Source of the DNA: Sediminicola arcticus
Lineage (GTDB): Bacteria > Bacteroidota > Bacteroidia > Flavobacteriales > Flavobacteriaceae
Assembly: GCF_040566695.1 (NCBI RefSeq)
Contig: NZ_JBEXAE010000001.1
Span: 682,001-746,000 of the forward strand
Direction of reading: 5' to 3'
Length of the DNA stretch: 64,000 bases
Numbering within the stretch: the stretch's first letter is position 1; every line of letters begins with the position of its first letter. Made by a program: the position numbers and the translations under genes. The notes beneath the pieces are model-generated. The model did no database searches, was not told the origin of the DNA, and saw nothing but the letters and a program-made list of their open reading frames with translations. Positions 7,583 to 16,047 of this stretch are shown piece after piece.

Positions 7583-8557
7583 ATGCTTTTTACACCTTCT
7601 AGATCAAACACCAAGGAAAATCTGTATACTATTGCTTTTTATAATTTGGAAAACTTGTTCGATATAAGGAATAATGATCAGATAATAGAGGAAGATCTTA
7701 TACCCAAAGGGATTAAAAAGTGGACTCTAAAAAGGTATGGTAAAAAAATTAAGAACTTAGGGCTTGCAATCTCTAGGATAGGTGAGAAATTAAATCATTA
7801 TCCTCCTGTGTTGGTTGGGTTATCCGAGGTAGAAAACGAACATGTTCTCATGGATCTTATAGCTACGGAGAGTCTATCAAAATCAGGGTATAGTTATTTG
7901 CATTTTAATTCTCCAGATGAAAGAGGAATAGATACAGCACTGCTATACAGAGAGAATTATTTTACATTGATCCGTACAGAAGCAATTCCTCTTAAGGTGT
8001 TTAGTTTAGAAGGAGAAGTGTATAGGACTAGGGATATATTGTATGTGTGTGGTTGTTTAAATGGGGAAGAGGTCCATTTATTCATTAATCATTGGCCCTC
8101 CCGTAGAGATGGGGCTGCTGCTACGGCATATAAAAGAATTCGTGCAGCGGATACCATAAAAGAGTACATGACGAAATTGGAGAAAATGCACTTAAATCCA
8201 AAATATATAGTAATGGGAGATTTTAATGATGATCCTAGTTCAGAGAGTGTCAAGAACCTGGTCACTTCTAAGCAATTGTATAACCCCATGGAGAAAATGC
8301 ATACTCCTTTCCGAGGTAGTGTACAATATAGACGAAGGTGGAACCTATTTGATCAGATTATTGTGTCTCATAATTTTTGTAATTACGAAAAAGGAACACA
8401 TAGTTTTACCCATGCCAATATATTTGATGAGCCTTTTTTAAAGGAAAGCAAAGGCAAATATAAGGGGAGTCCGTTGCGTACCTTTGTAGGGAGTAGGTAC
8501 AAAGGTGGTTATAGTGACCATTTTCCTGTATACATCCAATTTAAATTGGATGTATAG
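7583..8557 (+). CDS. Endonuclease/exonuclease/phosphatase (EEP) fold protein
   Basis: The 324-residue protein has the EEP catalytic set: YNLENLFD (residues 20-27), GLSEVEN with metal-binding E82, INHWPSR with H170, MGDFNDDP with D213 and N215, and a C-terminal SDHFPVY with the catalytic Asp-His pair. Proteins of this fold cleave phosphodiesters in nucleic acids or phospholipids; the substrate cannot be told from sequence. No signal peptide is seen. The stop codon lies inside a perfect 28-bp palindrome. Confidence 0.9.
   Translation: MLFTPSRSNTKENLYTIAFYNLENLFDIRNNDQIIEEDLIPKGIKKWTLKRYGKKIKNLGLAISRIGEKLNHYPPVLVGLSEVENEHVLMDLIATESLSKSGYSYLHFNSPDERGIDTALLYRENYFTLIRTEAIPLKVFSLEGEVYRTRDILYVCGCLNGEEVHLFINHWPSRRDGAAATAYKRIRAADTIKEYMTKLEKMHLNPKYIVMGDFNDDPSSESVKNLVTSKQLYNPMEKMHTPFRGSVQYRRRWNLFDQIIVSHNFCNYEKGTHSFTHANIFDEPFLKESKGKYKGSPLRTFVGSRYKGGYSDHFPVYIQFKLDV
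8529..8556 (+). repeat. Perfect 28-bp palindrome across the stop codon of the EEP gene
   Basis: The 14-base arm TATACATCCAATTT is followed directly by its reverse complement with no spacer. It encodes the last codons of the EEP gene and runs into its TAG. A loopless palindrome suits a dimeric DNA-binding protein or recombinase better than a terminator. Confidence 0.8.
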
Positions 8558-8581
8558 CCTGCTTCGCTTAGGGTAATGGGA

Positions 8582-8618
8582 TTTTGAACCTATTTAGTCT
8601 CTCTAAATAGGTTCAAAA
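8582..8618. repeat. 16-bp perfect inverted repeat with a 5-base loop (possible terminator)
   Basis: The arms TTTTGAACCTATTTAG and its complement flank TCTCT. The hairpin follows the EEP gene, but no U-tract follows on either strand beyond the stem's own A-T pairs. It may end transcription or protect the 3' end. Confidence 0.7.
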
Positions 8619-8670
8619 AGTGATTAAGGCCTACAAAAATAATCCATTTACGAAAATAATAGTGTATTTC

Positions 8671-8722
8671 ATCGAAAAAAATACGTTTTTTGTCGATAAT
8701 GTGTGGTATTTTCCTACATTTA
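8671..8722 (+). promoter_or_regulatory. Putative promoter with overlapping inverted repeat before the subtilase gene
   Basis: TTTG at 8689-8692 and TACATTTA at 8715-8722, 22 bases apart, resemble the Bacteroidota promoter with one mismatch in the -7 box. An imperfect inverted repeat (ATCGA plus A-run, TACG, T-run plus TCGAT; 8671-8698) covers the -33 element, as an operator would. The inferred transcript start near 8728 favours ATG 8751. Confidence 0.4.
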
Positions 8723-8750
8723 TAATCCCAATCTTAATGAACCTACTGTT

Positions 8751-10961
8751 ATGGATAGAAATATTCCTTTAAGTCTCCCAACTTGTAAGCGTATTTTTCT
8801 AACGCTTACACTTCTTACTTCGGTTCTGACCTTCGGTCAGAATAGGGAACAGGCATTACAAATCCAAGGGGAATATAACGTTTCTAAAATCCATTCTTTT
8901 ACTTCAGAACTTAAAAAAGATTTTACTACTTCAAGGACAAAAGTATTGTCTATGGCGAAGTCCAATGGATGGAAAATTTCTGAGACTCTGGAAAATGGAA
9001 ATTTTGTAGAGTTACAAGATGTTGGTCCAGATGGGTCCCCAATTTACTACAGTACTTTTAGCGATAATGTGAGCCAAGTTTCAAGAGCTAGTTCTTTATA
9101 TAGTAACGGTAGCTTACATCTTGATCTTACGGGAGAGGGTATGCAGGTTGGTGTATGGGATGGTGGGGTTGCTTTAGCTACACACCAAGAATTCGATACT
9201 AGGGCAAATGTCGGCGATGCTACCAATGATATAAGTGCACATGCCACCATGGTAATGGGAACACTTATCGCATCAGGCGTTAAAGAAAAGGCCAAAGGTG
9301 TTGCTTATAAGGCTAAAGCCACTACAAACGATTGGTCTAGAGATAAAATAGAAGTATCCGAAGCAGCTGCTAATGGTCTTTTATTATCCAACCATTCTTA
9401 CGGAATTAAAAGTGACCGTGTACCAGAATGGTATTTTGGATCTTATATTAAGGTATCCCAAGATTGGGATAAGATAATGTTCAACGCTCCATATTATCTA
9501 ATGGTAAGTGCTGCAGGAAATTCCCAAAGAATGGGAGACAATAAGGCGCCAATTTATGGTAAGTCTTCTGATGGTTTTGACCTGATGTTAGGTTTTGCTG
9601 CTTCAAAAAATGGGGTGACGGTTGCTGCCGCAGATACCAGAATTAATACTGATGGGTCTTTGGTTTCGGCCACTGTTGCGAATTACAGTAATTTTGGTCC
9701 TATGGATGATAGTCGCATTAAACCAGACATCGCAGGCGGAGGAAATAATATCTACGCAGCCAATTCCTCAAGTGCTACAAGTTATGATACATCTTCTGGT
9801 ACTTCTATGGCTACTCCAGGCATCACGGGATCTATGTTATTGTTACAAGAATATTACGAACGTTTAAATGAAAGCTTTATGAAGGCGGCTACCTTAAAAG
9901 GTATTGTACTACATACTGCTGACGATGTTGATGCTCCGGGCCCAGATTTTAAAATGGGTTGGGGAATTATGAATTCCAAAAGAGCGGCAGAACTTATTAC
10001 CAATAAAGACTATACATCTATCATATCTGAAGAAATATTAAATGAAGGGGATACGTACTCTATTATTGTAAAAGCGGATGGAAATAATACACTTATCGCT
10101 TCTATTTCTTGGACCGATCCTGCTGCCGATTATGTCAATAGGGGACTATTAAATGATATTACTCCTGCTTTAGTGAACGATTTGGATATTAGGATATTAA
10201 AAGATGGAAAAGAATTTCTTCCTTGGAAATTAAGCGCAGCCAATGCTACTGACGCTGCTGCTAAAGGAGATAATAGCGTGGATCCTTTTGAGAGAGTTGA
10301 AATTGCTAATGCTTTTGGAGAGTATATCATACTAGTAACTAACAAGGGTAATTTTAAGGAAAAGTCTCAAAATTTTTCAATTATTGTTTCTGGGATTAAA
10401 ACGACGGATTGTATGATCGCCGTTCCTACAGGAGTTTCTCTAGAAGAAGCAACGGAAGATGCGGTGAATATAACTTGGGATGCACAGACAGATGCACTTT
10501 TCGAAGTACAGTATAGAGAGGTAGGCATAGGAGATTGGACAACAGAATATCATTACGAAACCACAGATTCTTTAAAGGGATTGGTGAATGGAAAGTCGTA
10601 CGAAGTGAGACTACGAACTTTTTGTAGTGAGAACGTTGTGTCCGCTTATTCTCCTATTATCGAATTTACCTTTCAGGGAACTGAAACCCACTTGGAAGAA
10701 GTATTTGTTTTAGAAGAGCTTTCGGTAATAGAGCCACTTAAATTATCCATCTATCCTAATCCTGCTGTGGAGCAGATTAGCATTAATGGTTCGGTTTCAC
10801 AGAATGCAATGTTTTCTATAGTTAACACCATGGGTGTGACTATAAAAACAGGAGAAGCCAATCAGAAAAAGATAGATGTGGCCAACCTTTCTACCGGACT
10901 TTATATTCTTACAGTTCAGGATTTGGTCGGTGTAAAAGCCACAAAATTCTACAAGAGCTAA
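8751..10961 (+). CDS. Secreted subtilisin-like (S8) serine protease with type IX sorting domain
   Basis: The 736-residue preprotein has an N-terminal signal peptide (cleavage near TFG-QNREQ), a prodomain-like segment, and an S8 catalytic domain with D137 (GVWDGG), H164 (SAHATMVMGT), oxyanion Asn in AAGNS and S352 in GTSMATP. A beta-sandwich region, a fibronectin type III domain (about 565-655) and a Por/type IX C-terminal sorting domain beginning LSIYPNPA (about 665-736) follow. It should cross the outer membrane by the type IX system and act on the surface or outside. The frame opens at 8703, but ATG 8751 fits the promoter and gives a normal signal peptide. Its stop overlaps the convergent exonuclease gene by four bases. 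Confidence 0.93.
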   Translation: MDRNIPLSLPTCKRIFLTLTLLTSVLTFGQNREQALQIQGEYNVSKIHSFTSELKKDFTTSRTKVLSMAKSNGWKISETLENGNFVELQDVGPDGSPIYYSTFSDNVSQVSRASSLYSNGSLHLDLTGEGMQVGVWDGGVALATHQEFDTRANVGDATNDISAHATMVMGTLIASGVKEKAKGVAYKAKATTNDWSRDKIEVSEAAANGLLLSNHSYGIKSDRVPEWYFGSYIKVSQDWDKIMFNAPYYLMVSAAGNSQRMGDNKAPIYGKSSDGFDLMLGFAASKNGVTVAAADTRINTDGSLVSATVANYSNFGPMDDSRIKPDIAGGGNNIYAANSSSATSYDTSSGTSMATPGITGSMLLLQEYYERLNESFMKAATLKGIVLHTADDVDAPGPDFKMGWGIMNSKRAAELITNKDYTSIISEEILNEGDTYSIIVKADGNNTLIASISWTDPAADYVNRGLLNDITPALVNDLDIRILKDGKEFLPWKLSAANATDAAAKGDNSVDPFERVEIANAFGEYIILVTNKGNFKEKSQNFSIIVSGIKTTDCMIAVPTGVSLEEATEDAVNITWDAQTDALFEVQYREVGIGDWTTEYHYETTDSLKGLVNGKSYEVRLRTFCSENVVSAYSPIIEFTFQGTETHLEEVFVLEELSVIEPLKLSIYPNPAVEQISINGSVSQNAMFSIVNTMGVTIKTGEANQKKIDVANLSTGLYILTVQDLVGVKATKFYKS

Positions 10962-11671
10962 ACCCTTTTAATATCTTCCTCCAAAAGGTATTCCTCATTT
11001 CGTAATCGCAGAAATACCTGTACGGTGGTGATCACATCTAATTCACAATATTTAATTATTCTGTCTATATCATTCTCCTTATAATACACGTCCTTCACCA
11101 TACTACCGTCTATATCTTCTTTAGGAGACGGAATGCCTAAGACATTCGCCATGAGTTTCAGAGAGGTAAAATGTTTATAATCTCCAAATTTCCATAGCTC
11201 CATAGTGTCTAAATGCGGAATTTCCCAAGGCTTTTTGCCGAAAAGATCAAGTTTTGCAGGCAAATCGATTCCGTTTATGATCATTCTTCTTGCGATATAT
11301 GGGAAATCAAATTCCTTTCCGTTATGGCCACAAAGTAGGTATTTGGGATGGTTGAAATAGGAGTCCAAGAGATTTTTGAATTCTTTTAAAAGACCTTTTT
11401 CTTCCCCATGAAAGCTAGTAACCCTAAGGGTTCTAGTTTCTCCCTTATGGGAAAAGTATCCAACGGAAATACATATGATTTTACCAAATTCTGCCCAGAT
11501 GCCAGCTCTTTCATAAAATTCTTCAGCTGTAAATTCTTCCTTGCGTTGGTATTTAGATTTCAGTTCCCAGAGTTCCTGTTTTTCTCCTTTTAGCTGTGAG
11601 AATTTTTCGTGTTCTGGGACCGTTTCAATATCGAGGAACAGGATATGTTCTAGGCTTATTTTATGCAGCAT
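10958..11671 (-). CDS. DEDD-type 3'-5' exonuclease (PolB-exonuclease-like)
   Basis: The 237-residue RNase H-fold protein has Exo I (FLDIET), Exo II (HNGKEFDFPYIARR) and Exo III (YCELDVITT), giving a DEDDy active site. The family name is predicted polysaccharide-or-DNA PolB-like 3'-5' exonuclease; a free-standing nuclease with no polymerase domain is expected. It converges on the subtilase gene with a four-base overlap and no terminator between them. Confidence 0.9.
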   Translation of the reverse strand: MLHKISLEHILFLDIETVPEHEKFSQLKGEKQELWELKSKYQRKEEFTAEEFYERAGIWAEFGKIICISVGYFSHKGETRTLRVTSFHGEEKGLLKEFKNLLDSYFNHPKYLLCGHNGKEFDFPYIARRMIINGIDLPAKLDLFGKKPWEIPHLDTMELWKFGDYKHFTSLKLMANVLGIPSPKEDIDGSMVKDVYYKENDIDRIIKYCELDVITTVQVFLRLRNEEYLLEEDIKRV

Positions 11672-11976
11672 CTAGATGTATTTTATAAAAAGACGGGTTT
11701 TGTAATTGATTGTTTAGACTGAATCTTCTTCCAAATTAAATATAAACAAAATTGGGATATTGTTTAAGTTCTATAATTTCATTATTAAATAAAGAGGTAC
11801 TATAGAGCTAGGTTTTTGCAGAAGATATGTTTTTAGTGAGGTTATTTAGCTTTGGATGGTAATGCGATTTAAAAAAAACAATAAGAAAACTTAACTATAG
11901 TGAATGAACTTTCTCTGTACACACCCGTGACGATCTGCGTTATAAATAGAAAAATCAACTAGATGGTCAGTTTTTT
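11672..11976. other. 305-bp intergenic stretch without a recognised feature
   Basis: AT-rich, with A and T runs but no open frame with coding character and no convincing hairpin or promoter. Confidence 0.6.
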
Positions 11977-12450
11977 TTAAAAAAGAGATTGTTGTTTAGC
12001 CGGACTTTCGTGTTCCAAAAGCCATTTTTTACGCTGCAAACCCCCAGCATAGCCTGTCAGGGAACCATCACTTCCTATGATCCTATGGCATGGAACAATA
12101 ACCCATAGTGGGTTTTTACCGTTGGCGGCCGCAACGGCCCTTATCGCTTTGGTATCACCTAGATTTTTGGAAAGCTCTAAATAGGAAATCGTTTGGCCAT
12201 ATGGGATATGTTCCAAGGCTAACCAAACCTTTTTTTGGAAATCTGTTCCTTCAGGATTTAAGGTTAAACTAAATTGGGTGCGCTTTCCCTCAAAGTACTC
12301 GTGGAGTTGATAAACAGCATCTTCTAATTCTTCCGGTATTATATCGGTTAACTTCTCATCGGAATCTAATAGGGTTAGATTTGACAGTCCCATTTCATCC
12401 CCTTCCAATTTTGCGATGCCCAAAGGTGTATTTATAAAAACAGTTTCCAT
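11977..12450 (-). CDS. ogt: Methylated-DNA--protein-cysteine methyltransferase
   Basis: This suicide repair enzyme takes the methyl group from O6-methylguanine (or O4-methylthymine) onto a cysteine. The 157-residue protein has a short N-terminal domain and the C-terminal MGMT domain, with acceptor C121 in VIVPCHRIIG and the following GSLTGYAGG stretch. There is no AraC-like Ada domain. Its start codon overlaps the stop of the CNNM gene (TAATG), so the two are translationally coupled. Confidence 0.95.
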   Translation of the reverse strand: METVFINTPLGIAKLEGDEMGLSNLTLLDSDEKLTDIIPEELEDAVYQLHEYFEGKRTQFSLTLNPEGTDFQKKVWLALEHIPYGQTISYLELSKNLGDTKAIRAVAAANGKNPLWVIVPCHRIIGSDGSLTGYAGGLQRKKWLLEHESPAKQQSLF

Positions 12451-13571
12451 TAGCTATCTTCCTTGGTAGTATCTATAATGCCGGTTCGCATTGCCCTATT
12501 TTGCCAATTTTTTCGAGCTAGTTGTTGCAAGTTCTCTATATCGTCGCTTTCATCCATGATTTCCAGACCCAATAAGGTTTCTATTACGTCTTCCATGGTT
12601 ACCAATCCACTTACAGACCCATATTCGTCTACCACCAGGGCTATATGTGCCCTTTTAGCTATAAATTGTTCAAATAATTTAGGGATAGGTTTGTCTCTTT
12701 CGATGACGTGAATATCCCTTTTAATTTGGGATAATGGAATGTCTCCATTTTCATTGATAATTTCTTCTAAAACCTCATCTTTAAGAACAAACCCGGAAAT
12801 ATTGTCCATCTTTCCGTTATACACAGGGATTCGGGAAAAACGAAGATTCTGATTGGCTTGGAAAAATTCTTTGATGCTCGTGTTTTCTGATGCCGTCTTC
12901 ATAACGGTGCTTGGGGTCATAATATCCTTTGCCAAAATTTGGTCAAATTTAAGAAGGTTTTTAATGACGGTAGATTCTGATTTTTCAAAGACCCCTTCTT
13001 CTTGGGCAATATCTGCCATTGCCGTAAAATCTTCTCTGCTCAGAATACTACCATGATGTCCTTTTGTTCCTATGAGTTTGGTAAATAACTGTAAGATCCA
13101 TAACAAACCTGTCCATTTAAGGCCTAATACCATCACTTTCAACGTTTTCGCACAGAAATTTGCCAATTTCTTCCAATACGTAGCACCTATGGTTTTAGGA
13201 ATAATTTCTGAGGCTACTAAGATGAGAATTGTCATGATGGTGGAAACGACTCCGACCATAGCTTCTTCTGTAAAGGGAATTCCAAAAAGACTTTTTTGAC
13301 TGCTTCCATAAAGTTCCACATAAGCCACTTTGGCCTGGACACCAACTAAGATGGCACCAACGGTATGTGCAATGGTGTTCAAGGTCAGAATTGCTATTAG
13401 TGGTTGGTCCACATCTTTTTTAAGCTCCTCTAAGGTAGCAGCAAATTTTTTTCCTTCCTTCTTTTTTACATTGATAAATGTTGGAGTAATGCTTAAAAGT
13501 ACCGCCTCCAAGATGGAACATATAAATGATACAAGGATGGATATAATGGCAATTAAAATAAGTAAGCCCAT
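12450..13571 (-). CDS. CNNM/CorC-type transporter-associated protein (DUF21 plus CBS pair)
   Basis: The 373-residue protein has an N-terminal DUF21/CNNM domain with several membrane segments (MGLLILIAIISILVSFICS; a mid segment with IIPKTIGATYWKK), then a cytoplasmic CBS pair (about 205-330). Relatives act in magnesium or cobalt efflux or were called hemolysins; the exact ion is unknown. The frame extends 16 codons upstream, but ATG 13571 places the first membrane helix at the N-terminus as in relatives. The CorC_HlyC C-terminal domain is missing, leaving a short basic tail. It is cotranscribed with ogt. Confidence 0.9.
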   Translation of the reverse strand: MGLLILIAIISILVSFICSILEAVLLSITPTFINVKKKEGKKFAATLEELKKDVDQPLIAILTLNTIAHTVGAILVGVQAKVAYVELYGSSQKSLFGIPFTEEAMVGVVSTIMTILILVASEIIPKTIGATYWKKLANFCAKTLKVMVLGLKWTGLLWILQLFTKLIGTKGHHGSILSREDFTAMADIAQEEGVFEKSESTVIKNLLKFDQILAKDIMTPSTVMKTASENTSIKEFFQANQNLRFSRIPVYNGKMDNISGFVLKDEVLEEIINENGDIPLSQIKRDIHVIERDKPIPKLFEQFIAKRAHIALVVDEYGSVSGLVTMEDVIETLLGLEIMDESDDIENLQQLARKNWQNRAMRTGIIDTTKEDS

Positions 13572-13954
13572 ATGTTTTTCTAAAATTCTAAGGTAAGCAT
13601 AAAATGAAAAAGAGAACACCCCTTACCAATTAGTTTGTGTTATCTATTTAAAATTAAATACACTCTTGAATTATTTTAAGAGGTGTTGATTTCGTAAAAT
13701 ATGTGATTTAAAAATTGCAAAAAAAAGGCAGCAATAATATGTTATACCTATAAGTTTATTGTACCAATAATTATATTATATTTTAAATATTCGTGATTTA
13801 TATATTTAAACTAAAGTTAGCTTATATAGTTGTAACTAATTAATATTGAATTAATAATGTGATAATATAACGCATTAAATAAAGAGTTTAAGATAGGCGC
13901 TAAGGAGCAGATGTCAGGTAGTAAATTAACTTGATCTATTCGAATATCTAGATA
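13572..13954. other. Intergenic stretch of about 380 bp, very AT-rich
   Basis: No gene, tRNA or clear hairpin is seen. It must hold the promoter for the minus-strand CNNM-ogt pair, but no TANNTTTG box stands out. Confidence 0.55.
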
Positions 13955-14458
13955 TTACCAGCCCGTATATTTAGGAGGTTCAACGTTGTTGAGGTTGAGA
14001 TATACAATCAGCTGACCTCTATGATGAGTAACATGATCCTGTAATAAGTTCAACATTTGAAACTTTGTCTTTTCACCGGCAAAGAAATCTACTTTAGTTT
14101 TTAGTTCTTCAGGATACGTGTTTAATACAGCTTGGTTAATACGTTCAAAAGCATCTTTTAGATTGGCTATGGTTTGTAATTTAATATTAGTTTTTATAGC
14201 TGTGGATCCTTCTTCCTTATCAAAATAGGTTGTTCCTAGCCACTCCATATTCTGTTGTATATGTTGTAACTGTGCTAAGAAGGTCATTTCCCTATTAGTA
14301 GGTTTGTAATCATATTTTTCAAGAGGCATGGCTTCGGCTATTTTCAATAGATAGGTTTTGGAGTTCTCCCATTTTTCCAAAAAGGTAGGTATGGTTTGAT
14401 CTTGTGCATGCCCATAGCTAAATAATAAACCAATGAATATAAATAGTATCTTTTTCAT
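13955..14458 (-). CDS. Exported DinB-like protein
   Basis: The 167-residue protein begins with a signal peptide (cleavage after YGHAQ) and then a four-helix DinB fold with the metal-binding histidine pattern: one in LQHIQQN and a pair in DHVTHHRGQL. DinB-like proteins are putative metal-dependent thiol transferases or hydrolases, mostly cytoplasmic, so periplasmic placement is unusual. It is separated from hemB by a terminator. Activity unknown. Confidence 0.85.
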   Translation of the reverse strand: MKKILFIFIGLLFSYGHAQDQTIPTFLEKWENSKTYLLKIAEAMPLEKYDYKPTNREMTFLAQLQHIQQNMEWLGTTYFDKEEGSTAIKTNIKLQTIANLKDAFERINQAVLNTYPEELKTKVDFFAGEKTKFQMLNLLQDHVTHHRGQLIVYLNLNNVEPPKYTGW

Positions 14459-14501
14459 TTTAAGAAGGTAGTTTGCAATTCATTAATGTGTGAAATTAAT
14501 C

Positions 14502-14540
14502 AAAAAAAAAGCCTTTATATGCTTGATATAAAGACTTTTT
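14502..14540 (-). terminator. Terminator of the hem operon, after hemB
   Basis: Read on the minus strand, AAAAAG and CTTTATAT pair with ATATAAAG and a run of eight or nine T. It closes the hemA-hemB transcript. Confidence 0.75.
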
Positions 14541-14563
14541 AAAATATGTGATTTTTGTTATTC

Positions 14564-15538
14564 TTAGCTCATTAACTTCACGGCGTCTTTTGCAAAATAG
14601 CTGGCTATGATGTTTGCGCCTGCTCTTTTAATGGCCAATAATTGTTCCATCATGACAGCATCATGATCTAACCATCCTCTCTCGGCTGCTGCTTTTACCA
14701 TGGCGTACTCTCCTGAAACCTGATAAACGGCTACGGGAACATCAACCGCGTTTTTAATTTCGCGTACAATGTCCAAATAGCAAAGCCCTGGTTTAATCAT
14801 TACGATATCAGCTCCCTCGTCAATATCCATTTCGGTTTCCTTGATGGCTTCAAACCTGTTAGCTGGATCCATTTGGTACGTTTTTTTATCTCCAAATCCT
14901 GGAGCGGAATCTAAGGCATCCCTAAATGGGCCATAAAAAGCACTGGCGTATTTGGCACTATAGCTCATAATACCTGTATTAAACAAACCTTCTTCTTCCA
15001 AAGCTTCACGAATGGTCAATATTCTACCGTCCATCATATCGCTTGGGGCTACAAAATCTGCACCTGCCAAAGCGTGGGAAATACTCATTTCTGCCAAGAC
15101 CTCTGTGGTTTCATCATTGATGATTTGTCCATCTTCCACAATTCCATCATGTCCATAAGAAGAATAAGGGTCCAAAGCCACGTCTGTCATCACTAGCATG
15201 TCTGGACAGGCATTTTTAATGGTCTTTATAGCCCGTTGCATTAACCCATCAGGATTCAAGGCCTCCGTACCTTTATTGTCCTTTAGGTTGACTGGGACCT
15301 TCACAAAGAGTAAAACGGCACCAAGCCCCATATACCAAAGTTCTTTGACCTCTTTTTCCAAATTATCCAAACTCAGTCTAAAATAGTTGGGCATAGATGG
15401 AATTTCTTCCTTAACACCTTTTCCTTCAACAACAAAAAGAGGAACCAAAAAGTCGCTTGGGGTGATAATATTTTCCCGTACTAATGTACGTATGGATTCA
15501 TTTGTGCGCAGTCTTCTATTTCGTCTAAGAGGGTACAT
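14564..15538 (-). CDS. hemB: Delta-aminolevulinic acid dehydratase (porphobilinogen synthase)
   Basis: HemB condenses two 5-aminolevulinate molecules to porphobilinogen. From ATG 15538 the protein has 324 residues, with both active-site lysines: K196 in SYSAKYASAFYGP and the Schiff-base K249 in IVMIKPGLCYLD. The region that holds three zinc cysteines in zinc-type enzymes reads DVALDPYSSYGHDG here, so this is the cysteine-free, magnesium-type class. An upstream ATG at 15562 lies inside a -7 box and is rejected. It is the last gene of the heme operon and may have its own promoter. Confidence 0.97.
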   Translation of the reverse strand: MYPLRRNRRLRTNESIRTLVRENIITPSDFLVPLFVVEGKGVKEEIPSMPNYFRLSLDNLEKEVKELWYMGLGAVLLFVKVPVNLKDNKGTEALNPDGLMQRAIKTIKNACPDMLVMTDVALDPYSSYGHDGIVEDGQIINDETTEVLAEMSISHALAGADFVAPSDMMDGRILTIREALEEEGLFNTGIMSYSAKYASAFYGPFRDALDSAPGFGDKKTYQMDPANRFEAIKETEMDIDEGADIVMIKPGLCYLDIVREIKNAVDVPVAVYQVSGEYAMVKAAAERGWLDHDAVMMEQLLAIKRAGANIIASYFAKDAVKLMS

Positions 15539-15559
15539 AGTATTTTTTAGTTTGAACAT

Positions 15560-15567
15560 CAAAGATA
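15560..15567 (-). promoter_or_regulatory. -7 box before hemB (TATCTTTG on the minus strand)
   Basis: The octamer fits TANNTTTG and would start transcription near 15554, sixteen bases before ATG 15538. It suggests that hemB can be expressed separately from hemACDEF. The -33 element is not clear. Confidence 0.5.
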
Positions 15568-15629
15568 ATGCAACTTCACTTCTTTTTTAGGCCTCTTCTT
15601 CAGATGTTGATTTATTAAATTTCGAATTT

Positions 15630-16025
15630 TTATTCTTTGTTTTCCGCCAACCCAAGATAGACCCAATTGCTATCTTCCCGTGTAAAAGCAGAATTCTCGC
15701 TGATTACCTCGACTTTGCCATCTTCAAAATAATAGGCGTTAAAGGATACGGTACCGTCATTGTCCTTTTGGCTACCCTTTGATTTTTCCAAGACTTCCAG
15801 GCGAATCCAATTGACGGATTTGGCCCAATTGACCGCTGAATTTTTTTCTTTGGTAGGGCGAGTAGCCGAATGATGGCTGCGCATTAAATAATTCCCGTTA
15901 GCCATAACATAAGCCGTATATCTGGAACGCATTAATTGCTCTGCCGTTTTTACAGCCGATAGGTCATTGTGGGCAATTTCACAACAATCGGTATATTCTT
16001 TGTTGCTTCCGCAGTAACAATCCAT
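15630..16025 (-). CDS. YchJ-like SEC-C motif protein
   Basis: The 131-residue protein starts with a zinc-binding SEC-C motif (CYCGSNKEYTDCC, residues 3-15), followed by an NTF2-like fold with the YchJ signature EQLMRSRYTAYVMANGNYLMRSHH. Family function is unknown. It lies within the heme operon between hemF and hemB, 22 bases after hemF, so it is cotranscribed. A second SEC-C motif sometimes found in YchJ proteins is missing, giving a short version. Confidence 0.88.
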   Translation of the reverse strand: MDCYCGSNKEYTDCCEIAHNDLSAVKTAEQLMRSRYTAYVMANGNYLMRSHHSATRPTKEKNSAVNWAKSVNWIRLEVLEKSKGSQKDNDGTVSFNAYYFEDGKVEVISENSAFTREDSNWVYLGLAENKE

Positions 16026-16047
16026 ACATTAATGCTCCTTTAGTTAA

